Positions 43,022 to 52,358 of a DNA stretch of 64,000 bases are shown piece after piece (positions within the stretch are counted from its first letter, which is position 1; each line of letters begins with the position of its first letter). The position numbers were made by a program, and so were the translations under genes. The DNA lies in contig CAYWNA010000005.1 of the NCBI GenBank assembly GCA_964459305.1, positions 62,001 to 126,000 on the forward strand. Direction: 5' to 3'. Source of the stretch: CAYWNA01 sp964459305 (GTDB lineage: Bacteria; Planctomycetota; Planctomycetia; Pirellulales; Pirellulaceae). The notes under the pieces are model-generated. The model saw nothing but the letters and a program-made list of their open reading frames with translations. It ran no database searches and was not told where the DNA came from.

Positions 43022-44035
43022 TTATCGTTCTGCGTTCTTGGCCATTTCGATGGCCACGTCGATGATCATGTCTTCCTGTCCGCCCACGGTTCTCTGCTTG
43101 CCCAGCTCGATCAGCACGTCGCGGATATCGACGTCGAACCGCTTGGCGGCGCGTCGGGCGTGCAGCAAGAAGCTTGAATAGACGCCGGCGTATCCCAGCA
43201 TCAGGCCGTCGTTGTTGATCACTTGAGCCCGGTGCATAAGCGGCTCGACAACGTGTTCGGCGGCGTCCATCGCCTTGTAGAAGTCGACGCCTGTGTCGAT
43301 GCCCACCCTTTGCAGGACGCCGACCAAGACCTCCAACTGGGCGTTGCCGGAGCCGGCGCCCAAACCTCTCAAGCACCCGTCGACCGAATCGGCCCCGGCC
43401 TCGATGGCGGCCAGCGTATTGGCGATGGCCATGGACAAATTATTGTGGGCGTGGAAGCCGACTTGGACGCTCAGGGCCGATTTCAAGGCATCCACGCGGG
43501 CGACCACGTCTTGCGGGAGCATGGCCCCGGCGGAATCCATCATGTAGACCAGTTCGGCGCCGGAGGATTCCATGATCTTGGCCTGTTCGACCAGCTTCGG
43601 CGGGTCGACCATGTGGGTCATCATCAGTACGCCGATGGGTCTCATGCCCAGTTGACCGGCGAGTTCGATGTGTTGTTCGGCAATGTCGGCTTCCGTGCAA
43701 TGTGTGGCCACCCGCGCGGCCCCGGCCCCGCACTCTTTAGCCATTTGCAGATCTTCTTGCGTGCCGACACCGGGCAACAGCAACACACCGATCCTGCCCG
43801 GCGTGGTGACTTGGGAAGCCGCCTTGAGCAGTTCGAAATCGTCAGCCGCAGCAAAGCCGTACTGGATCGAGGACCCAGCCAGTCCGTCGCCGTGGCTGAT
43901 TTCGATGGTGCCCACGCCCGCCTCGTCCAGCGCTTTGGCCACGTCGGCCGCCTGCTGAGGTGTGAACTGGTGGGCCATGGCGTGCTGGCCGTCCCGCAAC
44001 GTGGTATCGAGTATGGCGACTTTTCGCTTTTCCAT
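43022..44035 (-). CDS. dmpG: 4-hydroxy-2-oxovalerate aldolase
   Basis: Cleaves 4-hydroxy-2-oxovalerate to pyruvate and acetaldehyde. The 337-residue HMGL-like TIM barrel has ILDTTLRDGQHAMAHQF at the N-terminus (catalytic and metal-site Asp, RDGxH), ELVYMMDSAGAMLP, and the metal-binding GFHAHNNLSMAIAN. It is normally fused functionally to the acylating acetaldehyde dehydrogenase, which channels the acetaldehyde; that gene lies immediately upstream on the same strand. GGGGAG is nine bases before the ATG. No ring-cleavage dioxygenase, hydrolase or hydratase of a meta-cleavage pathway is in the window. The symbol is used in the sense of DmpG/MhpE. Confidence 0.9.
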   Translation of the reverse strand: MEKRKVAILDTTLRDGQHAMAHQFTPQQAADVAKALDEAGVGTIEISHGDGLAGSSIQYGFAAADDFELLKAASQVTTPGRIGVLLLPGVGTQEDLQMAKECGAGAARVATHCTEADIAEQHIELAGQLGMRPIGVLMMTHMVDPPKLVEQAKIMESSGAELVYMMDSAGAMLPQDVVARVDALKSALSVQVGFHAHNNLSMAIANTLAAIEAGADSVDGCLRGLGAGSGNAQLEVLVGVLQRVGIDTGVDFYKAMDAAEHVVEPLMHRAQVINNDGLMLGYAGVYSSFLLHARRAAKRFDVDIRDVLIELGKQRTVGGQEDMIIDVAIEMAKNAER

Positions 44036-44165
44036 CGGCTGTATCTCCCCGAGGACGGGTATGTGGCTATCGGTGGATTCTCTCGCGTCAAGGTTTCAGT
44101 GTTCCGTGTCAGGAGTCGGTCCCAGAGTCCCTGAACACTCTTTCCGCGGGTCTTTCGCACGGGGC

Positions 44166-45062
44166 CTACTCGCTTGCTTGCGTGAGGGCCCCTTGTTCCT
44201 TGAGCAGTTTCTCTGCGAACACCTCACCGACCGCGCAAGCGGCCGCAGTCATAATATCCAAATTGCCAGAGTACTTCGGCAGGTAGTCACCGGCGCCTAC
44301 GACCTCGATCATGGTGGTCACCTTGTCGCCGTCGACAAAGGGCTCGACCTTCAGCCTGTAACCCGGCACGTAGTTCTGGACGTTCCGGACCATCTCTCGG
44401 ACCGACGTCCGGATGGCATCTTCGTCGGGGTCATCAACCAGGGCGAAGATCGTGTCTCGCATGATAATCGGCGGCTCGGCCGGATTCAGGATGATGATGG
44501 CTTTGCCTTTGTCGGCCCCGCCCAGCACTTCCAGGCCTCGTGCCGTGGTCCGCGTGAACTCGTCGATATTCTGGCGGGTGCCTGGACCGGCGCTCTTACT
44601 GGCGATGGTCGCCACGATCTCGGCATAGCGGATGTGGCAGGCGCGGCTGATGGCGGCCACGATTGGCGTCGTGGCCTGGCCGCCGCAAGTGACCATGTTC
44701 ACGTTCGGCTCGTCGAGATGTTCGTGCAGATTGACGTACGGCACAACGTAGGGACCGACGGCCGCCGGGGTCAAATCGACGGCAATCTTGCCAGTCTCTT
44801 TCAACATCGGCGCATGTTTCAAATGCGGCTTGGCCCCAGTCGAATCGAAAACGATTTGGACTTCGTCGTTCTCCAGTATCGCATCGATACCTGACAGCGA
44901 CGTTGGGATGCCCAGCTTGTCGGCCAGCGCAAGACCTTCGGAATCCGGCTTGATCCCGCTCATCAGCGCCAGGTCCATGTAGCGGCTGCGGCGGATCTTG
45001 TACATCAGATCGGTGCCGATGTTGCCCGGCCCGATGATGGCGACCTTGATCTCTGGATCCAT
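44166..45062 (-). CDS. dmpF: Acetaldehyde dehydrogenase (acylating)
   Basis: Oxidises acetaldehyde with CoA and NAD to acetyl-CoA, receiving it by channel from the aldolase. ATG 45062 (298 residues) is preferred: it opens directly into the Rossmann fold KVAIIGPGNIGTDLM, whereas a longer frame from 45239 adds 59 residues unlike the family. The catalytic Cys is in NMVTCGGQAT, with VDLTPAAVGPYVVPYVNL before it and ATIASKSAGPGTRQNIDEF after. The gene ends 130 bases before dmpG. Also known as MhpF. Confidence 0.93.
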   Translation of the reverse strand: MDPEIKVAIIGPGNIGTDLMYKIRRSRYMDLALMSGIKPDSEGLALADKLGIPTSLSGIDAILENDEVQIVFDSTGAKPHLKHAPMLKETGKIAVDLTPAAVGPYVVPYVNLHEHLDEPNVNMVTCGGQATTPIVAAISRACHIRYAEIVATIASKSAGPGTRQNIDEFTRTTARGLEVLGGADKGKAIIILNPAEPPIIMRDTIFALVDDPDEDAIRTSVREMVRNVQNYVPGYRLKVEPFVDGDKVTTMIEVVGAGDYLPKYSGNLDIMTAAACAVGEVFAEKLLKEQGALTQASE

Positions 45063-45235
45063 GTCTCGACTGCTCCAACAAAGATATCTAGGATGAATCG
45101 GTTCATGCGGAACCGTGCATTTTGCATAACTACCGCCGATCGTCAACGAGGCAGAGACCGTAGCGATGTATAACTTCCCCTGGCGCGAGAACGACGAGTT
45201 GCTCTGGGGGTCAGAATCTCTCTGCCCCGAAAGAC

Positions 45236-46765
45236 TCACTGCGCCGCAGTTGCCGCTTTCTTGCCATCGCCCGTCGTCTCCGCGTTCCGCTCATAATGAC
45301 CGTGCTCGGCGGCCAACATTAGTGTCAAGTAGCCGAGTCGAGCCGCGGACACGATCTTGCGGTAGTTGATCCCCTCCAGCGTATCCGTCGTGCGGTGATA
45401 TCGGGGGCTGAACCCGCTGAAGATGAATGCGACGGGGATCCCTTTCTGATGGAACGGTAGGTGATCGCTGCGATGAAAGACTTTCTTCTCTTCATCAAAT
45501 TCGAATTTGAAATTCAGATGCCGGTTCGCCTCCAACGCCGTCTCGTGCAGCCCTGTCGCGATCTTCTTGGTTCCAACCAAGTGCAACGTGTCTTCGTTTT
45601 CTTCGGCAGTCTCTTTGTCGTTCTCCTCGTTGCGACCTACCATGTCCACGTTCATCATGCAAACCAGGTTCTCAAGCGGCTTCAGCGGATGCTCGCAATA
45701 GTGCTTCGATCCGAACAGCCCCAGCTCTTCCGCCGCGAACGCAATGAACAGCACGCTGCGCCGCGGCTTGTCAGGATTCTTGCTGATGGCTTCGGCGATC
45801 TGCATGATCGCTACGGTTCCCGATGCATTGTCGTCGGCTCCGAGATAGACCTCATCGCGCCGCAGACCCAAATGATCCAGATGGGCACCGATGGTAATGT
45901 ACTCGTGTCTCACTTCCGGATCGCTTCCGGCGAACCGTGCCACGACGTTGGGCGTTCGCAACGGCTCTTCGGCCATCTTGAGTTCCACCGTCAATTCGGC
46001 GTCAGCTTCTTCGACCTCGATTCCATTCTCTTCCAACGGTTTGACTGTCTCCGCCGCCACGCCGACGGCCGTGGCCAGTTTTAGTGCGGCCCGTTCGGAG
46101 ACCAGGGCTTCAATTCTGCCTGCTTTGGCTGCAGGGCTCCCTTGCCGCACGTAGCGCGTTCGGCTCGTTGGTGTGTCCTGCGTAACTTGGATCGTGGCTG
46201 CGGGACCTTTCTTCGCAACCTCCCGAATGAAACGAGAGCCGGCCTCTTTCTCGACCACCACGGCCACTCGGTCTTTGAGGGACAGATCGTCCGGGAGCTT
46301 CTGGTCCGCCCCGCGCGCGTTGATGAACACCACCTTGCCGGTCACGGTGCGCGTACCGCGGCTTGTGAATCCGAGGTCCTTCTGCCCGCAGATTCTCAGT
46401 TCGTTTGGCCCGGCGATTTGGCTGGACTGCATGTCTGGACGGATACGTATCAGAGGGACGTATTGAAAGTAAGTGCCGTCGTCCCCGATGGGTGCCCAGC
46501 CCAACTCGACGAGCTTTCCCGCTACCCAATGGGCCGCTTTGGCATATCCCGGTTGTCCCGTGCCTCGGCCTGCGAAGTCTGCTCTCGCAAGGACCGAAAG
46601 CCAAGCCCTTGCCTGTTCCTCGGAAATACTCTCGAAGCCAGCGCGATAGCGTTCTGGCGGTGACTCCGCTCCGGCATATTGAGCAAAGACCGACGGATGC
46701 TGTGATACGCTCCAAAGCACAAGAATCACGACGAGGTAAAGACGAAACGAGAATCGAGTTGGCAC
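45236..46765 (-). CDS. Secreted M28-family zinc peptidase with PA domain
   Basis: A 509-residue exported aminopeptidase-like protein. The start is a GTG at 46765 with GGAG upstream; a signal peptide follows (residues 1-28). An inserted PA-type region spans about residues 130-280. The zinc site is intact: IGAHLDHLGL, LGADDNASGTVAI (bridging Asp), AFAAEELGLFGSKHY (catalytic Glu-Glu), NVDMVGR and the late His in FHRSDHLPFHQKGIP. The family includes aminopeptidases and glutamate carboxypeptidases. Its 3' end lies 173 bases upstream of the acetaldehyde dehydrogenase start, on the same strand; no functional link is evident. Confidence 0.9.
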   Translation of the reverse strand: MPTRFSFRLYLVVILVLWSVSQHPSVFAQYAGAESPPERYRAGFESISEEQARAWLSVLARADFAGRGTGQPGYAKAAHWVAGKLVELGWAPIGDDGTYFQYVPLIRIRPDMQSSQIAGPNELRICGQKDLGFTSRGTRTVTGKVVFINARGADQKLPDDLSLKDRVAVVVEKEAGSRFIREVAKKGPAATIQVTQDTPTSRTRYVRQGSPAAKAGRIEALVSERAALKLATAVGVAAETVKPLEENGIEVEEADAELTVELKMAEEPLRTPNVVARFAGSDPEVRHEYITIGAHLDHLGLRRDEVYLGADDNASGTVAIMQIAEAISKNPDKPRRSVLFIAFAAEELGLFGSKHYCEHPLKPLENLVCMMNVDMVGRNEENDKETAEENEDTLHLVGTKKIATGLHETALEANRHLNFKFEFDEEKKVFHRSDHLPFHQKGIPVAFIFSGFSPRYHRTTDTLEGINYRKIVSAARLGYLTLMLAAEHGHYERNAETTGDGKKAATAAQ

Positions 46766-46830
46766 AGTAGGAGGCTCCGGTGGGGTCAGAACGTCATTCT
46801 ATTCAAAGCTATTTGAGGGTGTGCAGGAAT

Positions 46831-46903
46831 CGGGAGGGCGAAGCTCCTGCCGAGCCTGTTTTCTGGCACCAAGATTCGGCTCGGCGGGAGCCTCGCCCTC
46901 CCG
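46831..46903. repeat. 26-base-arm palindromic repeat (CGGGAGGGCGAAGCTCC family)
   Basis: The arms 46831-46856 and 46878-46903 match at 24 of 26 positions; the core is GGGAGGGCGA.GCTCC.GCC. It lies between the sulfatase stop and the M28 start on the minus strand. A hairpin of this strength could limit read-through between the two genes, but it looks like another dispersed family. Confidence 0.75.
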
Positions 46904-46950
46904 ATAACCGTGGATTCAAACATGCCGAATTCCCAGTCGCCTCTGGCTAG

Positions 46951-48405
46951 TTAATCTGCACGGCTGGCTACCAACGGATCGCCAACCTTCTTTTGCCATG
47001 CCTGCAGTTCGTCGCGCAATTCAACCAGTGTATCGGCATGACGTGTGTCGTCGGCCAGGTTTGTCAATTCGTACGGGTCGTGGGCCAGATCGAACAGTTG
47101 ATACTTGCCAACCTTCGGATAGTGGACCAACTTCCATCGCTCGCTGCGTATCATCCGTTGGGTGTCTCGGAAGTTTCCAAAGACGTACGGATAAAGGGCT
47201 TTCCGTTCGCCCCGGAGCAACGGAGTCAGGCTGCGCCCCTGGACCGTCTGTGGTATGGTGATCCCCGCCAACTCACAAACAGTGGGATACAAGTCACGGA
47301 GGTAGCACTGGGCACCCGATCGCTTGCCCTGCGGCACGTCCGGACCGCGGAAGATCAGCGGGGTACCCACGGTGTGTTCATACATATTTTGTTTCCCTCG
47401 CAGCCCGTGGCTTCCCATTGCCAGCCCCTGATCGCTGGTGAAAATCACGAACGTGTGATCCGCCTGACCGGTCGTCTCCAGCGCCTTCAGGATTCTTCCG
47501 ATCTGCTCGTCCATGTGCGAGATCACGGCGTAGTACACGGCAAGGTCCTCACGCACGTCTTGGGATGTCCGCGGCCACGGAAGCAGCAGTTCGTCGCGAC
47601 CCTCGAAGTTGCCGTGGTCGAAGGGATGCCGAGGCAGGAAATTCGGCGGTAGCGAAATCTTTGCGGGGTCGTATTTGCCTTCGTAGCTGGGCGGCATGAA
47701 CAAGGGGTCGTGCGGGGCAGTGAAATTGACATGAAGGAAGAACGGTTTCTCCGACTTGCGGTTGATGAACCGGATGGCCGCGTCGGCAAATTCCCGGTCG
47801 ATGGGCGGTGTGAGTCCAACGCCTTTTTCCGGAAACTTGTTACCTTCGTCGTCCTGAAAGATCCAGCCTCGATAGCCTGTTACCGGCCGGCCATGGTAAT
47901 CGACCTGCGGTTTGTACCACTTGGCGCCGCCCGATCCGAATAGCCCGTCGCTCTCTTCGTACCCTCGATTGATCGGCCGGCCGTCGTTCATCCATTTGCC
48001 GACGTACCATGCATGATAGCCGCCGCCCCGCATGCAATCGGCCCACCGTACGAGTTCTGGATTCATTTTCGATCCGAAAACACCCACGTGATTACGGAAA
48101 CCATCGCAGCCGGTCATGATCTCGGCCCGACTGGGCACACAGATCGGGTTCGGCGCGATTGCCCGCGTGAAAGCCATGCCGTCACGCACCAGTGAATCCA
48201 AGTTGGGCGTCGTTATGACAGGGTTGCCCAATGCGTGTATTGTATCCGGCCGCTGGTCGTCGGAAACGATCACCAAGAAGTTCGGCCTCCGTGCGGAAGG
48301 TGGCTTTTCCGCCGCTGACGCCCAAGCGTCGGTCGACGATACGCAGATCAGCACGGCATACGCAACCAGCAAGGCATGAACATACGTCGTTTGAAGTCTC
48401 TTCAT
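46951..48405 (-). CDS. Secreted sulfatase
   Basis: Hydrolyses sulfate esters, as expected in a planctomycete that feeds on sulfated polysaccharides. Read from ATG 48405 (GAGGA six bases upstream) it has about 484 residues: a signal peptide (HALLVAYAVLICVSSTDAWA), then the alkaline-phosphatase-like fold with NFLVIVSDDQRPD (metal Asp-Asp) and the formylglycine site CVPSR in PICVPSRAEIMTG, where Cys is converted by a formylglycine-generating enzyme. TFVIFTSDQGLAMGSHGLRGK is the late metal and substrate block. It resembles the heparan N-sulfatase/iduronate-type family, but the exact substrate cannot be told. It lies upstream of the M28 gene. Confidence 0.92.
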   Translation of the reverse strand: MKRLQTTYVHALLVAYAVLICVSSTDAWASAAEKPPSARRPNFLVIVSDDQRPDTIHALGNPVITTPNLDSLVRDGMAFTRAIAPNPICVPSRAEIMTGCDGFRNHVGVFGSKMNPELVRWADCMRGGGYHAWYVGKWMNDGRPINRGYEESDGLFGSGGAKWYKPQVDYHGRPVTGYRGWIFQDDEGNKFPEKGVGLTPPIDREFADAAIRFINRKSEKPFFLHVNFTAPHDPLFMPPSYEGKYDPAKISLPPNFLPRHPFDHGNFEGRDELLLPWPRTSQDVREDLAVYYAVISHMDEQIGRILKALETTGQADHTFVIFTSDQGLAMGSHGLRGKQNMYEHTVGTPLIFRGPDVPQGKRSGAQCYLRDLYPTVCELAGITIPQTVQGRSLTPLLRGERKALYPYVFGNFRDTQRMIRSERWKLVHYPKVGKYQLFDLAHDPYELTNLADDTRHADTLVELRDELQAWQKKVGDPLVASRAD

Positions 48406-48571
48406 CGTCTTTCCTCGTTCTCTCATCGAAACGTAAGGCTGTGCGGCTCAGCAAAGGCTTGTGCCAGACCATCACAGCCGCAGTCTATTGAACTACCAGC
48501 GCCAATTGTACCCCCTGACGCGTCCAGTTCCAAAAGTCACCACCGTTTACCCTGCAGTTGCATTTCCCGAG

Positions 48572-48721
48572 GGCGAGCGGGGGACGTTAGCCCCCTGATT
48601 TGTTGCGCAAAACGGACTATTGTCGTACGTTGCTAGACTTCACGAAACGTGAAGTCAGGGTACTACTCCATGACGATCACTTCACCGTTGAAAATCAGGG
48701 GACTAACGTCCCCCGCTCGCC
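48572..48721. repeat. Nested palindromic element (GGCGAGCGGGGGACGTTAG family)
   Basis: The outer arms, 48572-48600 and 48693-48721, match at 28 of 29 positions. Nested inside is a nine-base hairpin GACTTCACG/CGTGAAGTC at 48636-48656. The element lies between the C45 gene's 3' end and the sulfatase start. Confidence 0.75.
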
Positions 48722-48741
48722 AGCCTTTCTGCAACGCTAGG

Positions 48742-48817
48742 GTTTAACCCGAAGCCGATGGCGGGCGCCACGCGTGGACGATCCACCCCACGGCCCGCCA
48801 TCGCCTCCGGCTTAAAC
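48742..48817. repeat. Diverged copy of the CCGCAAGCCGGAGGC palindrome family
   Basis: The arms at 48742-48766 and 48793-48817 match at about 21 of 25 positions (GTTTAACCCGAAGCCGATGG against its partner). This is a variant of the 33627-33710 family and sits directly next to the previous element. Confidence 0.6.
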
Positions 48818-48851
48818 GAGGAAGTTCTTGCTCTGCGACCCCGATGCCTTT

Positions 48852-50039
48852 TCAGAGTTGAAACTCCGAAAACCGGGCGCGGCATGCCGAAGTGTAGGCC
48901 ACGCGCATGCGCCGTGACCGAGGGATCAACTGGATACAGGCGGTGGTAGACCAGTAGTCGCTGTGCATGCAAATCGTGCCCAGGCTGGGGTTGCCATCCG
49001 GGCCGTGATCGGCCATCAACTTGCCGACGTCTTCGACCGTCAGGCGGCTGCGCTCCTCAATGCGTCTCCGAAACCTCCGGTCACGTTCATCGGCCGATTC
49101 GTGTACGCGAAGCCCGCGCAGGGCCAATGGTGCGAGTTTGGAATGAACGGCTTGTGGATCCAACTCGACATCTGCCATTTTCGCGCACTGAAAACGGTTC
49201 GTGTGGGCCAACCGGTCCGTATCCTGGAACGGCAAACGAACGGCGCTGCGCGTGCTGGACAATTCCAGCGATGCAATCCGATCTTCGGCATCTGCCAACA
49301 TAAGGATTCCGCCGCCGGTGCGTGCCATTCGGTCGATGTGATCGACTGCCTCGTCCACGGTTGTGCAATGTGCCAAGGTATCGGAGACCAACATCGAGAT
49401 GGTCGGAGCCGGCCGGCCGGCGTCGGTCACGTACGCATAGTTGTTCGTGATGCAAAGGCCGGCTTCGTTGATGCCGTCTACGGCTCCGCACAACGGGGCC
49501 ACCGTGAACTCCAACGACCGCAGCTTTCCATCAGGCCGGCTCTCGCGAACGGTGTACAACGGCTGCACCGGCCGTAGATAATCGAAATTGTGCGCCACAA
49601 TTGGCTCGCCAGATTTTGATGCGCTGCGTGTCACTGCGACAGCCGAACAGGCCGCGGCCGCAGGCAGGAACGTAGAATGGCGCAAGTCGGACAGGACGGC
49701 TTCCATAACGTTCAACAGTTCCAAACCACGTCGGGGCACACCGGCCCCTTCGGCAATCCCGGCCAACTGTTGCTTGATCCACTCTGCATCCCAACGTAGA
49801 GCTTGCTCGAAATACCGTTCGGCTTTTCGCTCGGCCAACCAACGATACACTCGCAGCGGCATCCAGCCTGGCTTCTGCAAACGGAATGCCTGCAACTCCA
49901 GCAGGACTGGCATCGCGGTTCGGATCTTGTCACGCAGGGCCTTTCCTTGCGCCAGCCCCATCTCGTACGGGGTTCCTTCGCAAACCACGTCCAGCGTCAC
50001 CCCATCGCCATTTTGCTCGCTAACGCGCGGACTCTGCAC
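48852..50039 (-). CDS. C45-family autoproteolytic acyltransferase/hydrolase
   Basis: An Ntn-hydrolase of the acyl-CoA:6-aminopenicillanate acyltransferase type, about 395 residues. GTG 50039 is chosen because AGGAGG lies eight bases upstream; a longer frame begins at a TTG at 50162. The presumed nucleophile follows an Ala run: AAACSAVAV, where self-cleavage would expose the Cys. GEPIVAHNFDYLRPVQP and GAVDGINEAGLCITNNY are typical of the family, with the final GTICMHSDYWSTTACIQLIP block. Such enzymes hydrolyse or transfer amide-linked acyl groups. The repeat-rich gap upstream is unlike an operon. Confidence 0.83.
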   Translation of the reverse strand: MQSPRVSEQNGDGVTLDVVCEGTPYEMGLAQGKALRDKIRTAMPVLLELQAFRLQKPGWMPLRVYRWLAERKAERYFEQALRWDAEWIKQQLAGIAEGAGVPRRGLELLNVMEAVLSDLRHSTFLPAAAACSAVAVTRSASKSGEPIVAHNFDYLRPVQPLYTVRESRPDGKLRSLEFTVAPLCGAVDGINEAGLCITNNYAYVTDAGRPAPTISMLVSDTLAHCTTVDEAVDHIDRMARTGGGILMLADAEDRIASLELSSTRSAVRLPFQDTDRLAHTNRFQCAKMADVELDPQAVHSKLAPLALRGLRVHESADERDRRFRRRIEERSRLTVEDVGKLMADHGPDGNPSLGTICMHSDYWSTTACIQLIPRSRRMRVAYTSACRARFSEFQL

Positions 50040-50476
50040 GATTCCATCCTCCTGGGTCGCATGGCTGAGTCTTCGCGTGAGCCAATCGAAAATCAGCCGA
50101 TAGGCAAGGATTGTATTCTGGCCATGAATGTTGACAAACACAATAGCTCGCCGGCACTTCAATCTCCGCCGATGAGATCAGGCAACTTTTTCGGAGTGTA
50201 AGGGTGACGGGCGATCCTGAATTCTTGCGAATTCAGCTACAGACGCGACCGCCATAGAACCTGCCCCAGAAAACGTTGGAAACTTGACACTGGCACCCAT
50301 CAGCGGTAAGCTGATGGACGCAAACCGGAGGGGCGGATTGCTGACGCTTGTCTTCCTGTCAATCAACAAGTTCTTGCCGATTGCACGATCCGCCATTTCG
50401 GAGTCGTTGTGTGACTACTCTGTTCGCCCGTCTCGGTCACTGAGGAACGGCTGGATTCAAAGGGGGAGCTTCGACC
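50040..50476. other. Divergent intergenic region with one small palindrome
   Basis: This lies between the C45 gene and the DUF1559 gene. It contains a short hairpin at 50218-50237 (CTGAATTC TTGC GAATTCAG), a remnant of the SWIRKNSGG family. Open frames here have no recognisable domain, and I see no RNA gene. Confidence 0.4.
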
Positions 50477-51634
50477 ATGAGGATTCAGTGTTCTGCGCAG
50501 TCGAGCTTCCCTGATTCAGAACGGCAAACTAGGCGACCCGGCATTGTGGATCGGATCCCCATGGGGCGGCCTTGGAGGAGCCGACAATCCAAGTCTGACA
50601 GCGTATCGCGAAATGGTGCCCGGTTTCGGCATCTGCAATTCGGCTTTACGCTCATCGAGTTGCTGGTTGTGATTGCCATCATTGGCATCCTGGTTGCTCT
50701 CATGCTACCTGCCATTCAGGCGGCGCGTGAGGCGGCACGGCGCATGCAATGTACCAACAATCTCAAGCAGATTGGCATCGCCATGCATAACTACCACGAC
50801 ATCCACGAGTCTTTCCCGTCCGGCTCGGTCTCCGAGCCGACCGCCAGCGGAAGAATGCCTGGCGGCGTGGAGTCCTGGGGGTGGCACGTCTTTATCATGC
50901 CACAGATGGAGCAGCAGTCGCTGTACGACCAACTCCGGCCAAACGAACGCCGTCTGACCGACGTCTTCAATACGCCGGACGAAGCCCTCCTGCAGACGCA
51001 CATCGCCCCGTATCTCTGCCCTAGCGACGAGCGGAAAAGCGTAGTCTCAAAAACCGTGCGCATGTTCCTGGGCAACAACAACAACGACTTGGACGTCGGC
51101 AGGTCGAACTACGCGGCGGTGTTGGGGTTGTACGACGGCCCGGTCGACTTCAATGGCGGGAACAACGGCGAGAATAACGGTATGTTCTTCAATAACAGCA
51201 GAATCTGCATCGCAGACGTTCTGGACGGGGCCAGTCATACGTTCTGCGTGGGCGAGCGCGAAGCGGGCTGCGCGGCGGCTTCGTGGCCTGGGGTGCGAAA
51301 TCCCCCAGGACCGTGCCATTGCGGCGTGTACCACAACCGGGGACGCGTGAGCATCAAGCTCAACCACCCAAGCCCTTACACCCCGCATTCACCCCACTCA
51401 GGCTGCCCGTGCGACTCCTGCACCGAGGGCTTCAGCAGCCGGCATCCCGGCGGGGGCAACTTCCTGTTCTGCGATGGCTCCGTCCATTTCGTTGCAGACA
51501 CGATAGGATTCAACAACTCCGTTGCCCGTACCGCGATCACGAGCTTCCAGCCCATCCCGAACCGAGAACTGCTGGGGGTATATCAGCGACTCGGAATTCG
51601 TAAGGACGGTCAGTCCATCACCGTCAACTTCTAA
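50477..51634 (+). CDS. DUF1559 pseudopilin-like protein
   Basis: A 385-residue planctomycete-type protein with a prepilin N-terminal methylation site. The signature is GFTLIELLVVIAIIGILVAL with cleavage before Phe, and the C-terminal DUF1559 motif is HPGGGNFLFCDGSVHFV (H-x9-DG). NNLKQIGIAMHNYHD follows the helix as usual. The GGGGGAG site lies eight bases ahead of ATG 50477, which would make the leader about 55 residues, longer than usual; a later ATG (50561) would shorten it. DUF1559 proteins are predicted to be assembled by type II/IV machinery; a GspF-like protein is encoded at 29559. The next gene is a typical companion. Confidence 0.93.
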   Translation: MRIQCSAQSSFPDSERQTRRPGIVDRIPMGRPWRSRQSKSDSVSRNGARFRHLQFGFTLIELLVVIAIIGILVALMLPAIQAAREAARRMQCTNNLKQIGIAMHNYHDIHESFPSGSVSEPTASGRMPGGVESWGWHVFIMPQMEQQSLYDQLRPNERRLTDVFNTPDEALLQTHIAPYLCPSDERKSVVSKTVRMFLGNNNNDLDVGRSNYAAVLGLYDGPVDFNGGNNGENNGMFFNNSRICIADVLDGASHTFCVGEREAGCAAASWPGVRNPPGPCHCGVYHNRGRVSIKLNHPSPYTPHSPHSGCPCDSCTEGFSSRHPGGGNFLFCDGSVHFVADTIGFNNSVARTAITSFQPIPNRELLGVYQRLGIRKDGQSITVNF

Positions 51635-51669
51635 CCAAACCCTATTGTGCATTCTGGAGCCGAGGTCTG

Positions 51670-52239
51670 ATGAGTCGCTTCGTCAAAGATCGTTGGAAGG
51701 AACTCGTCGCGAGTGAAACGGCTCGTAGCGATCAAAACGAAGAAACGAAGGAAGACGAAAACGAAAGCCAGGACTCCTCTTTGAAGTCCACGCGCATCCT
51801 GGTGCATCGGTATCGCTATTGGTGCCTGGCCGCCAGTGTTTCCATCCTCGCCGTCTGCCTGATGGCCATCTATGGCCGCGACGAAGGAAGTGGGCCAAAG
51901 CTCGGCAGAGTATCCGGAACGGTCAAACTCGGTGGCGACCCGCTACCGGATGCCACCATCGAGTTTCAGCCCATGGCGGCAGAAGGATCCCCGTCGACCG
52001 CCGTCACCGGTAGGGATGGCAGCTACAAGCTGATGTTCCTGCCAGGCAAGCCGGGCGCGATGGTGGGCAAGCACACAGTGCGGATCACCACCTATCGGCA
52101 GCTATCCAGCGAAGACCCCGGCGGCCCAGGCGAGATCCCCGAAAAGCTGCCACCGGAGTACAACGACGAGACAACGCTGGAAAAGGAAGTCAACAGCGGC
52201 CGCAACACGATCGACTTCGATCTCTCTCAGAATCCATAG
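51670..52239 (+). CDS. Membrane protein with carboxypeptidase-regulatory-like (transthyretin-type) domain
   Basis: A 189-residue protein with a charged N-terminus (acidic and Lys-rich), one membrane helix (about residues 50-70: YWCLAASVSILAVCLMAIY), and an extracytoplasmic beta-sandwich, GRVSGTVKLGGDPLPDATIEFQP with GSYKLMFLPGKPGAMVGKHTVRITTY. This CarboxypepD_reg-like fold often follows DUF1559 genes in planctomycetes. It starts 35 bases after the DUF1559 stop and is probably cotranscribed. Function is unknown; binding or surface attachment is plausible. Confidence 0.75.
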   Translation: MSRFVKDRWKELVASETARSDQNEETKEDENESQDSSLKSTRILVHRYRYWCLAASVSILAVCLMAIYGRDEGSGPKLGRVSGTVKLGGDPLPDATIEFQPMAAEGSPSTAVTGRDGSYKLMFLPGKPGAMVGKHTVRITTYRQLSSEDPGGPGEIPEKLPPEYNDETTLEKEVNSGRNTIDFDLSQNP

Positions 52240-52358
52240 CTTCCCCGTTGACAAACGGGGCTAATCCATTTAAGCATGCTTATCGGTCGTTTTGGGGATC
52301 GTTAGAAATTTGGAGTCTAGTGGCCTGCGGGCCTTCTCATCGCCACAGGGGAGTTACA

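Noticed and set aside
45063..45239. 59-residue extension of acetaldehyde dehydrogenase
   Set aside because: The added residues do not fit the family, and ATG 45062 begins at the Rossmann fold.
50284..50514. 76-codon frame before the DUF1559 gene
   Set aside because: It overlaps the DUF1559 start, and has no recognisable domain or ribosome site.
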